From a virus, in IMG/VR virus record IMGVR_UViG_3300025647_000037, positions 1-60,395 of that record: DNA of 60,395 nucleotides; one strand, 5' to 3'. The position numbers were made by a program, and so were the translations under genes. The notes under the pieces are model-generated. The model saw only the letters and a list, made by a program, of their open reading frames with translations, did no database searches and was not told where the DNA came from. Shown in pieces: positions 19,101 to 28,155 of the stretch; within the stretch, counting starts at the first letter, position 1, and the number at the start of each line of letters is the position of its first letter.

Positions 19101-21791
19101 AACGAATTTCAGGATAACCAAGATACTCCTCTGACTTCACCGCAAGCATTTGTAAACTTCAGCTCCTCGATGGTCGATGGTGAGGGTGGCATTGGTGGAT
19201 GGAAGGGATCTCTTTCTGCTACAGCCAATCAGTATGCTGGCGTCTCTAGGAACGGAGCCTTCTTCAACCCTGGTGTAGGTGAGTCTGAGTGGAATGATCT
19301 GTATCAATCTTACCTGTCTCAAGGTCTTGACGGGTACGAGCAGCCAGAACTCAGCTTCACCACGGAGGAGGTCGACGAAGCATTTAGAAGGTTCACTGGC
19401 AAGATAGAGGGTAGCGTCCCTAGCAGCATAGTGATCAATGGAACTTGGGGGGTTGGAGTGAGGATCGTTGTTGACACCTATCTAAAGGACACAGGATCGG
19501 GGTATCTGTCTCCACTAGGAGACAACTCAAATGGAGACCTAGAGTTTTTCCTTGCGACTGTTTATGCAGCTCAATCAGATTCGTCGTTTTTTAGCAGATA
19601 CTCCGAGCAGCCGTTCTACCCACCTGACAAGGCCTTTGGAGGTCCGACGCTGCTGGGATTTCACTTTCCTTTCCAGTACCTGTTCCCTGGGATTCTAAGG
19701 CCGAACACCAGGATGTCTTCCACAATAGACAATTGTGAGCTACTGGGTAAGCCTAACGGCACCGATCAAGACCTCGCTCCAATTGTTAACTCTGTAATTC
19801 AGGGGTATAGCCAGCTCGGTAGTTATGACATAGATAACGGAGTGAGTAGGCTTGTGAGCACAGCTCCTGGTTACTTGACGATCAACAGCGACGCATCGCT
19901 TCAAGATGAAAGGCCTTCGGCAGTTGAAATTCTCTCAGAGAACACCTTTGTCGTTCAAGGTAATGAGTTTGAATCCTCTTACAAGAGCTTCAAGAGATAT
20001 GCAAACCACAACCTAGGGATACTTTATTATGACTACTTCGGTAGGCCTGGGTCTGTCCTACCATTTGATCCAGTGTATGTGGGTGGATACGGCCAGGATG
20101 TTAACAACGGAAAGACTTCTATTAAGGTCACGTTTGACACCGAGGCGCCACCAGACTGGGCTCACAGCTACAGGTTCGTTTATGGTGGCAACAGCTCAAT
20201 CAGTGACTTCATACAGTACACTGCAGGCGGAGCCTTCATAGGGTATCAGGCTTTTGATGGCACAACCGAAGAGACGGAGGCAAACATATACGTGTCATTG
20301 AACTACCTGCAGGAAAACTCTGACGTGTCTTACACCAAAGCCTTTGGAGCTGTATCAAATGCCAACGAGGACTTCCTGTACAGGTACAGTCCAGGAGACA
20401 AGCTAAGGATTATATCGTACTTCGATGGTGACGACATAGACACCAGACAGTTCCCAGTAAACTACGAGTTCGACATACTTGATGTTGTAACCCTTGACGA
20501 CAACTCTCAAAACCCAATACACAACCCTAACGACGGTACGGTGCCTAAGTTCAAGAGGGGACAGTTCCTAGTTCTTAAGAACAATCCGTTGGCATCAGGG
20601 TTCACGTATGGTTCTGTCAAGGCTGGAGGTAACGCAGAAAGCACACAGTCTCACAGGTGGAACAACAGGGCTGTGGTTGAGATCTACACGCCAAGGGCGC
20701 TGAGGGATTCTGACGAGATTCTGTACAGAGAGATAGGTCCATCTTATGATCTATACGACTCAGGTGGTGGTGCTGCGGTTCATGCGGCTGCCTCTCACGT
20801 CGTGACTGATGGGGATGTGTGGTTCAGAAGCGCAGCGCTAAACATGCCAGCCTTTCAGGGCAACAAGTTTGCCAACATAATTAAAGGCAGCACAGGCTCT
20901 AACCCAAGGTTCAGGGATTACTACGTGGAGTCGTTCAGATTCACAGACTCGTTCCCTAACACCAGAGTTTCTGGAAAGGGCAAGCCGTTCATATACTCGC
21001 CAGATGCTAGACAACTCAACAAGTCGTCTTCAATCATCTTCTCTGACATCAACGCTAGGTCGTCCAAGTACAACAGATTCTCCACGTTCGACGCAACGAC
21101 AGCGAATTTCAAGAACATACCCAACGATCATGGGTCAATTCAGATGATCATCAAGGATGGAGATTCACTTGCCGCGTTTCAGGAGTCTAAGATGAGTATG
21201 CTTCCAGTAAACAGAAGTGTTTTGTCGGATGCATCGAACAGCGCCACGCTGTTAGCATCGTCTCAAACAATTGGAAACCAAGTATTTGTACCTGGAAACT
21301 ATGGTGTTGGAACTAACCCAGAGTCTGTCCTCTACGTCGATGGATTCATCTACTTCGCCAACCCAAAGAGAGGGGAGTTGTATCGATACGCTCCATCTAG
21401 GGGCGTCGAGGTCATCTCTGATTCTGGTATGAAGGACTATTTCAACAACCTGTTCGCTAACGTCAACGAGAGCAGCAAGGTTGTTTCTGGATTCGACTAC
21501 AAGAACTCAGAGTACTTGATGGACTTCCTTGAGTACACTGACGCTATAGCTTACAACAAGGGACAAGAGCCAGTTGAGCCTTCTCTTCCAGCAGCCCCAG
21601 CAGCCAGGTCTAGTAAGAGTATGATCGGTCAACCGCTCGTGGTTACAAGAAAGCCTAAGACTGTCAAGCCTGCTAACTACAACACTAAGAGTACATCAGT
21701 GAAGCCAATAAGTGCTGCAACGAGAAAGGCTCTTAATAAGTTGGCTGGGAGACTCTTGCCCTCGGCAAGAAGATCAAACAGGTCTTACTGA
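16149..21791 (+). CDS. Giant neck/tail hub protein (muzzle / stabilisation-type)
   Basis: Encodes 1880 residues. It begins INKVTPRKRNSETDKRLVAP, DQYTDAINIRVENSFSESGE, a start that in crAss-like phages belongs to the large tail-hub or muzzle protein. The body is beta-rich with several propeller-like stretches. The last third contains DGFIYFANPKRGELYRYAPS and then VISDSGMKDYFNNLF, a blade-like sequence. The C-terminus is a basic Pro/Lys/Ser tail. It probably forms the tail tube wall and gate below the ring proteins. A Gly/Asp loop at about 942-958 (GSGGDDGNGNDG) is low-complexity. The next gene begins 17 bases later and looks like a continuation of the same protein family. Confidence 0.66.
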   Translation: MINKVTPRKRNSETDKRLVAPDQYTDAINIRVENSFSESGENASGNVGVVKPVRGNEVANISLEDNMVGYDILGRVLDVPTNCLYFAAANPNANLNGVFKVDPSTSEISPIVQTNYFGWSAGPLGEGLPHVDMCLARDKNDNVIIYMTDGVNAPYKVDVNFHQDNSTISGEQLYDAITVCQLTPHQPISAQFTSSASGKPSNFKRINGVQFAYQNIYETGEISAVSSYSKLLVPPPYLEQGAGDLSQLDAYDTIEITIPAQPSSVESVRLLVRFGESDPFYVIDELASNGSAITKSFDNDEVLNTLPEKESNRLYDAVPIKALTNEIQEDRLFYGNYTEGRYNTLTADNTATTTATLTVEYAERPNDFKSLAIDVEPMVLRLDKDDGLLTKVGISEGSDESYYCKNRIAGFRVKLQGGVDETIEAGSIFSFDLTFQPDKNWHLYESSSSFHGNNELYGFNPSDADHKFASNFNYKYLSSQSNFGSGSVNLDAGNTTATNAEFYWPRSAYGFPGVSPSNGSLNNAPRRALSDVLFADEEPAKWIPKTGPYKNQAMECIYGASPASPVILRGGDIYFSVRFKTNVDMSASEAVKKLAEILSESSGIDPEIEVLREITRGGYQIDLGVGADAKKRFSRTDSFSDLVCQVGLKNIYGAGDDTYLDDNILGGGDMKPCGFFAVNKADLEFRLRDLSSVPPHTSTFLSEGSDSDSDSYFLAIDLSSIKNVELVTCVPVFEHETSGFDWFNAFDYRPFSNENNLDLKASLRYAVAYGFDGNNEETNYINFVREYQIDGEPTLGNGVWQGNATQTKLVGEDVSNDALHVLSHNTTVHGWVAHGVNIQTPQDFRLTESEAKNLFYSLYIPAADNSIGSIYNAASGATTTIANVYHLMANWGLNEFSATNILAEGNGVGALQELADSNTLNAISPMTMWFGRLSTPGTPAGSGGDDGNGNDGQSGGARLSIKLPYEENPLFRTFDDYVAKLNANNEFQDNQDTPLTSPQAFVNFSSSMVDGEGGIGGWKGSLSATANQYAGVSRNGAFFNPGVGESEWNDLYQSYLSQGLDGYEQPELSFTTEEVDEAFRRFTGKIEGSVPSSIVINGTWGVGVRIVVDTYLKDTGSGYLSPLGDNSNGDLEFFLATVYAAQSDSSFFSRYSEQPFYPPDKAFGGPTLLGFHFPFQYLFPGILRPNTRMSSTIDNCELLGKPNGTDQDLAPIVNSVIQGYSQLGSYDIDNGVSRLVSTAPGYLTINSDASLQDERPSAVEILSENTFVVQGNEFESSYKSFKRYANHNLGILYYDYFGRPGSVLPFDPVYVGGYGQDVNNGKTSIKVTFDTEAPPDWAHSYRFVYGGNSSISDFIQYTAGGAFIGYQAFDGTTEETEANIYVSLNYLQENSDVSYTKAFGAVSNANEDFLYRYSPGDKLRIISYFDGDDIDTRQFPVNYEFDILDVVTLDDNSQNPIHNPNDGTVPKFKRGQFLVLKNNPLASGFTYGSVKAGGNAESTQSHRWNNRAVVEIYTPRALRDSDEILYREIGPSYDLYDSGGGAAVHAAASHVVTDGDVWFRSAALNMPAFQGNKFANIIKGSTGSNPRFRDYYVESFRFTDSFPNTRVSGKGKPFIYSPDARQLNKSSSIIFSDINARSSKYNRFSTFDATTANFKNIPNDHGSIQMIIKDGDSLAAFQESKMSMLPVNRSVLSDASNSATLLASSQTIGNQVFVPGNYGVGTNPESVLYVDGFIYFANPKRGELYRYAPSRGVEVISDSGMKDYFNNLFANVNESSKVVSGFDYKNSEYLMDFLEYTDAIAYNKGQEPVEPSLPAAPAARSSKSMIGQPLVVTRKPKTVKPANYNTKSTSVKPISAATRKALNKLAGRLLPSARRSNRSY

Positions 21792-21807
21792 CAAAGACAG
21801 ATACAAG

Positions 21808-24363
21808 ATGATAATATCGTTCGGACATAATGACGGTGAGTGGAAATCTAAGTACTCTTTCACGCCGAAGAGTATGATGAACAGTGCCACTGAGCTCTTC
21901 TCTAAGGCTGACGATGTGGCCATACACATTCACAACAAGGGTGATATAAACTCCTTCTACGATCAGGTCAGCAGCTCAGCCATTGCGGTGGCGTTCAACG
22001 ACAACCCATCGTCGAACAAGATCTTCAAGACGATCTCAATAGAAGGGTCCGAGCCGATATCAACCAGGCTACACAACTTCACGCCTAAGAAGTCAACAGA
22101 CCTACCTCTACAGAACAACTTCGTGTCGACCACAGAGGGACAGGTTAGGGGCGGGATAATCTACCACGGACTAGAGAAGTCCAGTGAATTGAGAAACGGA
22201 GCGACGATGCACTACGTTGGTGAGATATCTAACGTTTCTCAAGATGGAAACCTGGAAAACGGGCTGCAGGTAACCTTGGATAACACGTCCAGCGACTACA
22301 TCCCAACCTATGATGCAGTCTATGCAGTTTATTTGCCAGACACCAACGAGTTTTACTTCGGCGAGTCGGACATTACCCAGGAAGATCTGTCAATTTGCGA
22401 CATAATCAGCCTGTTTGTGTTGACAAGCTCCTATGACGTCTCGACTGGCGTTGATGATGATGGTGTGATAGACTCCATAACAGTTTCTATACCAGTCATT
22501 CCGAACTCCGATCCGTCTGACATCTCTGTAAGAGCAGTTAAAAACCTTGAACCCATAGAGGGGGTGCTGAACTTTCAAGCTAACAACATATACTCTTGGA
22601 CCATTCAGCTTCCAGATATTGACTCAAGGATTGGTACGTGGAATGTGCAAATAGATGCCGTAGATGAATCGGGTCAGCCATGCGGTTTGACAAGCCTAGG
22701 CTCCATCTCTATCTTACCGCCAAAGCCTCAGGACGATGAAGGTGACGGTCCAGAACCAGTAAGCTGTGAGGAATTTGTCAGTCAAGATTTTTCAGTGGAG
22801 TACGGATGGCTTTTGCCGACTGAAGGTATTACAGGCCAAGTTCAAATTTCTGACGAGTATGTTCAGAACCAAGGTGCGCTGTTGGTAGGCTTTGATTCTT
22901 CGCTCGGAACATCTCCATACAGCTCTGCGTTAATTGAAGTCGAAAGCGGAGCTACCGTATATCCAGAAGCTCAGAACGGATCGTCTAATGGTAATCTTAC
23001 GACATTCACTTTCTTAAACATTCCAGACGGAGTGTACAGGCTGTACGTCATAGACTCAAACACATCGCCTGATGGTTTTTCTCAGGTCGAAATTTCAGGA
23101 GTTACTGGGTGCATATATGAGAGCGACATTTTCGACTTCACTGGCGAACCTCCATCCACCCTCCCTACATGTGAGGAGCTTGAGAGCTACATACTTCAAA
23201 ACTCGACTCCAGGCGCAGCGGCGGGTGGTGTTGGCAACGGCTTCACCTACACCATCGACTTAGGAGAAGATTTATTTAATCAATTTCCTACTGAACAAGC
23301 ATGGGCAGAATTTAATACCCAGCTTGTTGTCGTTGGAAATGTTTTTTACAATGCGGACGGATCACAGTTCGTCGACAGCCTCGGTCTTGATGGGTATGTA
23401 GCGAAAGCTGGTACCTTTTCTCCGACAGGAGCTTCGGCAATTGAGTTATTTGCAGGTGCATTCGGTGGAGTTCCAGACGGAGATTATTACTTTGATATTG
23501 CATACGGCGTCGACGGTCAGACTTGCCCGCCAACACGGATAAACTTCACCCTTTCTGACAACGGTGGAACTGGTACCGTGACAGACCCAACTGACTTTAT
23601 CCCCCGCTTTGGAAGTTATTGGGTGGGACGACTCTTTGACACAGACTACAACGGTCAAATAGGGACAAGCGACCTACTGACTTTTCTGTCTTCATTTGGC
23701 CAAACCTTAGATCCAAACGATCCATTCGATCCCGTTTATGGCGTTCAAAAAGGTAGCGACTCGAACTACGACGGCAGTGTTAGCGCGGCTGATCTGCTAA
23801 ATATATTGTCTTCTTTTGGCCTGGCTGATGAGAATCACTTAGGGCCAGGAAGCCTTAAGTATCCAGATCTTGGAGAATCTTTGGAGGCGTACGTTGGCCC
23901 AGACGAGCTCATAAACCCAACATACTTCTTTGACGATTTTGGTAACTTAATCCAAGGAGCTCCTAATCCAAATGACTTCGGTCCAGTTGAGGGATCTGTT
24001 GAGTTTCAGCAGCAAAATCAAAGGTCATTAAAAATGGTGGATGGCCTAGTAAGCTTTGCCGATCTGAATAACTTGGTCGGCTTGAATCCTTCGCTAACTC
24101 CACCGCAGGCAGGCACCTTTCCAGCAGTGAGTGCTAACAATCCATCTCAGTACTTTATCCAAACCCTTTCATCTGGGGCGCTTCAGTATATGCAGAACCT
24201 TCCAGCCAACGCTCAGCTGTACGCCTTCAAGAATCCAGAGGTGTACGGTGACGACCTAAGGGGCCAGACGGCAGAGATGTTGTTGGATCTTGGGTCAGAA
24301 GATTTTGAGCTGTTCGCTGTCAATCTAAACTATGAGCTAGTAAACGCCGACCACACCAGGTGA
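21808..24363 (+). CDS. Tail protein with muzzle-like head and paired dockerin-like Ca-binding repeats
   Basis: Encodes 851 residues from ATG 21808; the frame is open upstream within the previous gene. Residues 1-140 (ISFGHNDGEWKSKYSFTPKS, then VAFNDNPSSNKIFKTISIEG) match the style of the C-terminal part of crAss-like muzzle proteins, so this may be the second half of a protein that is single elsewhere. Residues 340-600 hold two similar Ig-like modules each opening with CEEF/CEEL. At about 611-634 and 650-673 are two DxNxDGxxxxxDLLxxLxxFG motifs (FDTDYNGQIGTSDLLTFLSS and DSNYDGSVSAADLLNILSSF), the calcium-loop pattern of dockerin/EF-hand pairs. It probably sits at the tail tip. Confidence 0.62.
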   Translation: MIISFGHNDGEWKSKYSFTPKSMMNSATELFSKADDVAIHIHNKGDINSFYDQVSSSAIAVAFNDNPSSNKIFKTISIEGSEPISTRLHNFTPKKSTDLPLQNNFVSTTEGQVRGGIIYHGLEKSSELRNGATMHYVGEISNVSQDGNLENGLQVTLDNTSSDYIPTYDAVYAVYLPDTNEFYFGESDITQEDLSICDIISLFVLTSSYDVSTGVDDDGVIDSITVSIPVIPNSDPSDISVRAVKNLEPIEGVLNFQANNIYSWTIQLPDIDSRIGTWNVQIDAVDESGQPCGLTSLGSISILPPKPQDDEGDGPEPVSCEEFVSQDFSVEYGWLLPTEGITGQVQISDEYVQNQGALLVGFDSSLGTSPYSSALIEVESGATVYPEAQNGSSNGNLTTFTFLNIPDGVYRLYVIDSNTSPDGFSQVEISGVTGCIYESDIFDFTGEPPSTLPTCEELESYILQNSTPGAAAGGVGNGFTYTIDLGEDLFNQFPTEQAWAEFNTQLVVVGNVFYNADGSQFVDSLGLDGYVAKAGTFSPTGASAIELFAGAFGGVPDGDYYFDIAYGVDGQTCPPTRINFTLSDNGGTGTVTDPTDFIPRFGSYWVGRLFDTDYNGQIGTSDLLTFLSSFGQTLDPNDPFDPVYGVQKGSDSNYDGSVSAADLLNILSSFGLADENHLGPGSLKYPDLGESLEAYVGPDELINPTYFFDDFGNLIQGAPNPNDFGPVEGSVEFQQQNQRSLKMVDGLVSFADLNNLVGLNPSLTPPQAGTFPAVSANNPSQYFIQTLSSGALQYMQNLPANAQLYAFKNPEVYGDDLRGQTAEMLLDLGSEDFELFAVNLNYELVNADHTR

Positions 24364-24370
24364 TATTGAT

Positions 24371-24378
24371 TAAATTTG
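24371..24378 (+). promoter_or_regulatory. Leaderless-type -7 element (TAAATTTG, 5 nt before ATG)
   Basis: TAAATTTG ends 5 bases before ATG 24384. It lies just after the previous stop. No TTG is visible about 20 bases upstream. Confidence 0.5.
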
Positions 24379-24383
24379 CAACC

Positions 24384-25376
24384 ATGAGATCATTAAAAGA
24401 CCAGAAAAAAGTAAGGATGTACCAGGACGGTGGGTTCCTTGGCAACGTGCTTGGTGATGTTAGCGGAGGCGATCTACTCAACGTCGGGATGTCTATCTAT
24501 TCTGGCATACGGGCGGGCAAGCAGGCAAAAGAGCAGAAAGATTACTACCAGGGTCTGGCGGCAAGCGAGGCTGACAAGTACAAGCAGGCAGAGGGGTTGT
24601 ACAACAGAACCCTTCAGGATCTCATGAACACAGAGAAGTACGGTAAGGAGGAGTTCGAGATGGGTCCAGAGGCAGCCGAGGCTAGGGACGCTGTCAACAG
24701 AGCTGCCGAGATGATGGTCGACAACGCCAGAGAGAAGGGTGAGCAAGACACAGCCTCCATCCTCAACGTGCTTGACGGAGGGGATCCAGCTCAAGCAGCT
24801 CTGGCCATAAGTCAACTTGATGACATCAGCGGAGGAGTTTCCGAGGCTGAGCAGAAGGCGGCCATGATGTCCAACCAGGCCAACCAAGCGTACGGTGCTG
24901 AGGCGTCACGGATCAGAGAGAACAACGTGGGGGTAAGAAACGACAACAGGGCAAGACTCGCTGCCCTTGCAGGACTTGAGATGCAACGAGGTGCCGCAGG
25001 CATGGATGACACCAGACAGATACAGGCTGAGATGACAGCCGCTGGAATAGATCCAGCCATGGAAGGACTGGCCACTGGCATGTCCACTTACCAGTCTTTC
25101 GCTGAGGACGGCCTCAAGGTGCCAGATGACTTTCAGTTTGTAGGCAGAGAGGGTGGTATGTCTTCATCCACCACTGACGGGAGAAAGTTTTCACACGACG
25201 AAAACCCAATCCACATGATCGACAAGGATGGTCAGAAGGTTGGTGAGCTCACTGGAGGCGAAGGCATTCTCAATCCAAAGCACTTTGGAACCATCAAGGG
25301 GTTCATCGAGGACAAGAATCCTCGTGGGCTCTTCAACTTCCTTGACGAGCTTCTCTCTCAACCAAGATTTCAATAA
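24384..25376 (+). CDS. Virion protein with C-terminal TGGEGIL motif
   Basis: Encodes 330 residues from ATG 24384; an upstream in-frame start would place the promoter inside the gene. The protein is helical and Gln/Ala/Glu-rich over residues 50-240, with a small Gly-rich hydrophobic segment near the start (GGFLGNVLGDVSGGDLLNVG). The C-terminal region carries KVGELTGGEGILNPKHF, a phrase of the type often seen in internal virion proteins of Bacteroidota phages. Likely ejected or neck-associated. It stops 2 bases before the GH19 protein starts, and the two are probably co-translated. Confidence 0.58.
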   Translation: MRSLKDQKKVRMYQDGGFLGNVLGDVSGGDLLNVGMSIYSGIRAGKQAKEQKDYYQGLAASEADKYKQAEGLYNRTLQDLMNTEKYGKEEFEMGPEAAEARDAVNRAAEMMVDNAREKGEQDTASILNVLDGGDPAQAALAISQLDDISGGVSEAEQKAAMMSNQANQAYGAEASRIRENNVGVRNDNRARLAALAGLEMQRGAAGMDDTRQIQAEMTAAGIDPAMEGLATGMSTYQSFAEDGLKVPDDFQFVGREGGMSSSTTDGRKFSHDENPIHMIDKDGQKVGELTGGEGILNPKHFGTIKGFIEDKNPRGLFNFLDELLSQPRFQ

Positions 25377-25378
25377 GC

Positions 25379-28099
25379 ATGGCTCAAGAGTTCAACATTC
25401 AATTTCCATCTAAAGGACAGGGGGGTCTGCCTCAGCCGCTGCAGACAGGCAAGAGTGCGCAGGAGAGGATCATAGGTGCTGCTCAGATACGACAGCAAAG
25501 GCTGAACGAGAAGAGAAGGAGAATTGAAAGAGCTCAGCAGATTGACAGACAGGACCTGCAGGCTACAGCTGGGTACGATGTTGGATCTCTTGCAGACTCT
25601 TTGAGACCGCTGTTTCAGCAAGACGTTCAGGAGGTCAGGGACTTAATCTTGAAGAGCGACGACATAGTGGCTCAACAGCAAGCCCTTAACGAGCTGGCCT
25701 CTACGTGGCAGTGGATGAGCGATCACAACAACGAGACCGTCCAGGCCGCGAGGAAGGCGCAGAAGGGTGTTGCGTTCTCAGACCCAGCACAGCAGAGGGC
25801 TGCGTCAGCAGGCCTTGACGTCGGCATGGAGTTCGATGAGGACCCAACGCACTTCGCAGAGGTGGAGATGAAGTTTAACAACTTCTTTGATCCATCCAAG
25901 GCGAGAAAGATGGACGGTGTCTGGAAGGTTGAAAAAGAACCTGGCGTATTCGTTGACATCAGAGAGCTTGAGGAGTATGGTAATGCAGAGATCTACACTC
26001 CTAGAACTAAGAACGTTGATGTCGGCACGATCACGGACTGGGCTACGGATCAAAACATCCAGCGCGTAGTAAACCTTGACGGAGAGTACAGCGAGGACAG
26101 GGCCAAGCAACTCTATCAGGAGCAGGTGAGGCTCAAGAACAAGGACGGTAAGACGCACAGGGCTCAGATACTTGTGACATTGAACCAGAGAGGGTTGTCT
26201 CCATTCATCAATCCAGAGCAGGAGAGAGCGTTCATCGAGGGAGTACCTATGAACAAGGAGGACGAAAGCTTTGACCGCATGTTCGCCGAGGCTGTCGATA
26301 TGGGGGAGCAGATCTTTATGTCCTCTGTGGCGGGCAAGCCCAAGCCTAGCCAGCAAGAGACAATGAAGAACAGATTCATGGAGTCTGGTCAGCAGACCCA
26401 GTTCTCTGACGACAGTGGTTTTGCTCACACAGGAACGGTGAGATCTTTGTCTGGGGTTGGCGAGATGGTTATTCAAGACGAAGCTGGCAGCGCGATCAAG
26501 GTCACACCCACTCATGTTTATGTTGACGAGAACAACACCCCGTACCTGGAGTACGCTTCTATGAGCGAAACTGGTGACCAAAGAAGCCACGTTGTACCGC
26601 TTGAAGGCAAGGCTCTTGCCGAGATTGACTTGGCCCTGAGAACCAAGCACAACGTCTCGATCTCAGATCTGTACACGGAGAAGAAAGAGGGTGAGCAGAA
26701 GACTGGTGCTGGCATGCTGGATGACATAGGTGTTCAGGAGGCTCCTGAGGGGTCTACAATCATCTCAAATCAGAAGGATGTGGTTGAGGTCCAGGACACA
26801 CCAGAAGTCATCCAGGAGGCCACCGCAGAGGCTGCATCAGAGACGCCAGAGCCAGTGAAGGAGTCTGGAGTTATGACGTCTGGAGTGAGACTACCTATTG
26901 ATTCCCCTCTAGTGACCATGGATACCACCATGAAACAGCCAAGCTCAAGGAGCGGGGTGTTCGATAAGGTAGCCCAAGAGCAGGCGAAGCTGGGTAGCCT
27001 TGGCCTGAACAGGGGTCAGCTGGCTGAGTTCTTCTCCATTCCGTCTGTTAACAACAAGATCAAAGAGCTTGGGCTTGATACGACTACGGTTGGTCAGGAC
27101 AGACCTCTGATCGGTGGAGCTCTTGAGACTGTCTTCGGGGGTCTTGGATACAAGACAGCTGTCACAAAGAACGCTGAGAAGGTTTTGGCATTCCTTGACT
27201 CTGAAGAGGGTATGGACATGCAAAGAAAGTACATGCTAATGGGAGCTCCTGGTCAAGCGCAAGATGGCGCCATGGATGTCTACCCTACTGAACCTACAGC
27301 AGTTCCAGAGATGCCAACTCAGGGTCCAGGGCAACAAGGTATGTCACCGTCAACAGCTCAAGAGGCTGCAGACATGGCAGCGCCACCAGTAGTCCAACCA
27401 CCTCAGCAGCCACCCGTTGTAGAGGAGCCACCAATCAGACGAATGTTTACCATCACCCCAGAGGCGCTCACGTCTGGGCAGAAGGCCATGGTGTCAGGAC
27501 TCGTCAGCGAGGGAGCTTCGGAGCCTGTCGCTACGGCGATCACGTCCGTAACTGAGAAGGAGTCTAAGGGCAAGCACGACGCAGTGGAGAAGTCGTACGA
27601 GAGCAGTTCTCCAGACAGGATCAGAGAGATCTTCAGCAGAGCAAGAGGCTTGAGTGACGCAGAGATCAACAGGCTCAAGGCCAAGCCAGAGGAGTTCTTT
27701 GAGTTCGTATACGGGGGGCGCATGGGTAACAACGAGCCTGGAGATGGATACAAGTTCCGAGGCAGAGGTTTGATTCAGTTGACTGGAAAGGACAACTACG
27801 CGGATGCGAGCCTTGCTGTCTTTGGCGATGACACGCTGATTCAGAACCCAGACCTGATTGTTAAGAACCCAGAGGTTGCAGCTCAAGTCGCAAACTGGTA
27901 CTTGATGTCCAGAGGTCTTGAGCAGTACATCCCAGCAGATACGCTGTCAAACCCTAACCCTTCAGAGCAGGAAATCCAACAGATTCTCGATGCGACGTAT
28001 GCGATCGTAGCTGGGGTGTCACCAGACGAGGTGCAAGGACGCCCTCTGTACCAGCAGGGAATGGGCAAGATGCAGACCTGGTTGACTGGAAGTCGCTAA
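25379..28099 (+). CDS. Virion protein with C-terminal GH19 chitinase/lysozyme-like domain
   Basis: Encodes 906 residues. Residues 1-600 are helical and virion-like without a known domain. A Pro/Gln linker (about 640-690) leads to a GH19 domain at about 700-906. That domain holds VTEKESKGKHD with the candidate catalytic Glu (about 726/728), then YGGRMGNNEPGDGYKFRGRG followed by LIQLTGKDNYADA, which is diagnostic of GH19 muramidase/chitinase-like folds in phages. It most likely digests peptidoglycan locally during DNA entry, since it is built onto a long structural N-terminus and lies among virion genes rather than with the holin. It could also help lysis. Confidence 0.82.
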   Translation: MAQEFNIQFPSKGQGGLPQPLQTGKSAQERIIGAAQIRQQRLNEKRRRIERAQQIDRQDLQATAGYDVGSLADSLRPLFQQDVQEVRDLILKSDDIVAQQQALNELASTWQWMSDHNNETVQAARKAQKGVAFSDPAQQRAASAGLDVGMEFDEDPTHFAEVEMKFNNFFDPSKARKMDGVWKVEKEPGVFVDIRELEEYGNAEIYTPRTKNVDVGTITDWATDQNIQRVVNLDGEYSEDRAKQLYQEQVRLKNKDGKTHRAQILVTLNQRGLSPFINPEQERAFIEGVPMNKEDESFDRMFAEAVDMGEQIFMSSVAGKPKPSQQETMKNRFMESGQQTQFSDDSGFAHTGTVRSLSGVGEMVIQDEAGSAIKVTPTHVYVDENNTPYLEYASMSETGDQRSHVVPLEGKALAEIDLALRTKHNVSISDLYTEKKEGEQKTGAGMLDDIGVQEAPEGSTIISNQKDVVEVQDTPEVIQEATAEAASETPEPVKESGVMTSGVRLPIDSPLVTMDTTMKQPSSRSGVFDKVAQEQAKLGSLGLNRGQLAEFFSIPSVNNKIKELGLDTTTVGQDRPLIGGALETVFGGLGYKTAVTKNAEKVLAFLDSEEGMDMQRKYMLMGAPGQAQDGAMDVYPTEPTAVPEMPTQGPGQQGMSPSTAQEAADMAAPPVVQPPQQPPVVEEPPIRRMFTITPEALTSGQKAMVSGLVSEGASEPVATAITSVTEKESKGKHDAVEKSYESSSPDRIREIFSRARGLSDAEINRLKAKPEEFFEFVYGGRMGNNEPGDGYKFRGRGLIQLTGKDNYADASLAVFGDDTLIQNPDLIVKNPEVAAQVANWYLMSRGLEQYIPADTLSNPNPSEQEIQQILDATYAIVAGVSPDEVQGRPLYQQGMGKMQTWLTGSR

Positions 28100-28117
28100 T
28101 ACCTAGTTGGAATGGGG

Positions 28118-28125
28118 TATATTTG
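28118..28125 (+). promoter_or_regulatory. Candidate -7 element upstream of the polyvalent protein
   Basis: TATATTTG ends 31 bases before ATG 28156. The next bases (GCAAGTGAGTGCAACTC) parallel those after the 984 element, giving a shared leader start. No convincing -33 TTG. Confidence 0.5.
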
Positions 28126-28155
28126 CAAGTGAGTGCAACTCGCTAGCATTTATAC

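Noticed and set aside
25805-26650. 281-codon antisense frame in the GH19 protein gene
   Set aside because: Composition is that of a shadow (Leu/Val/Arg/His) and there is no promoter, leader or family pattern.
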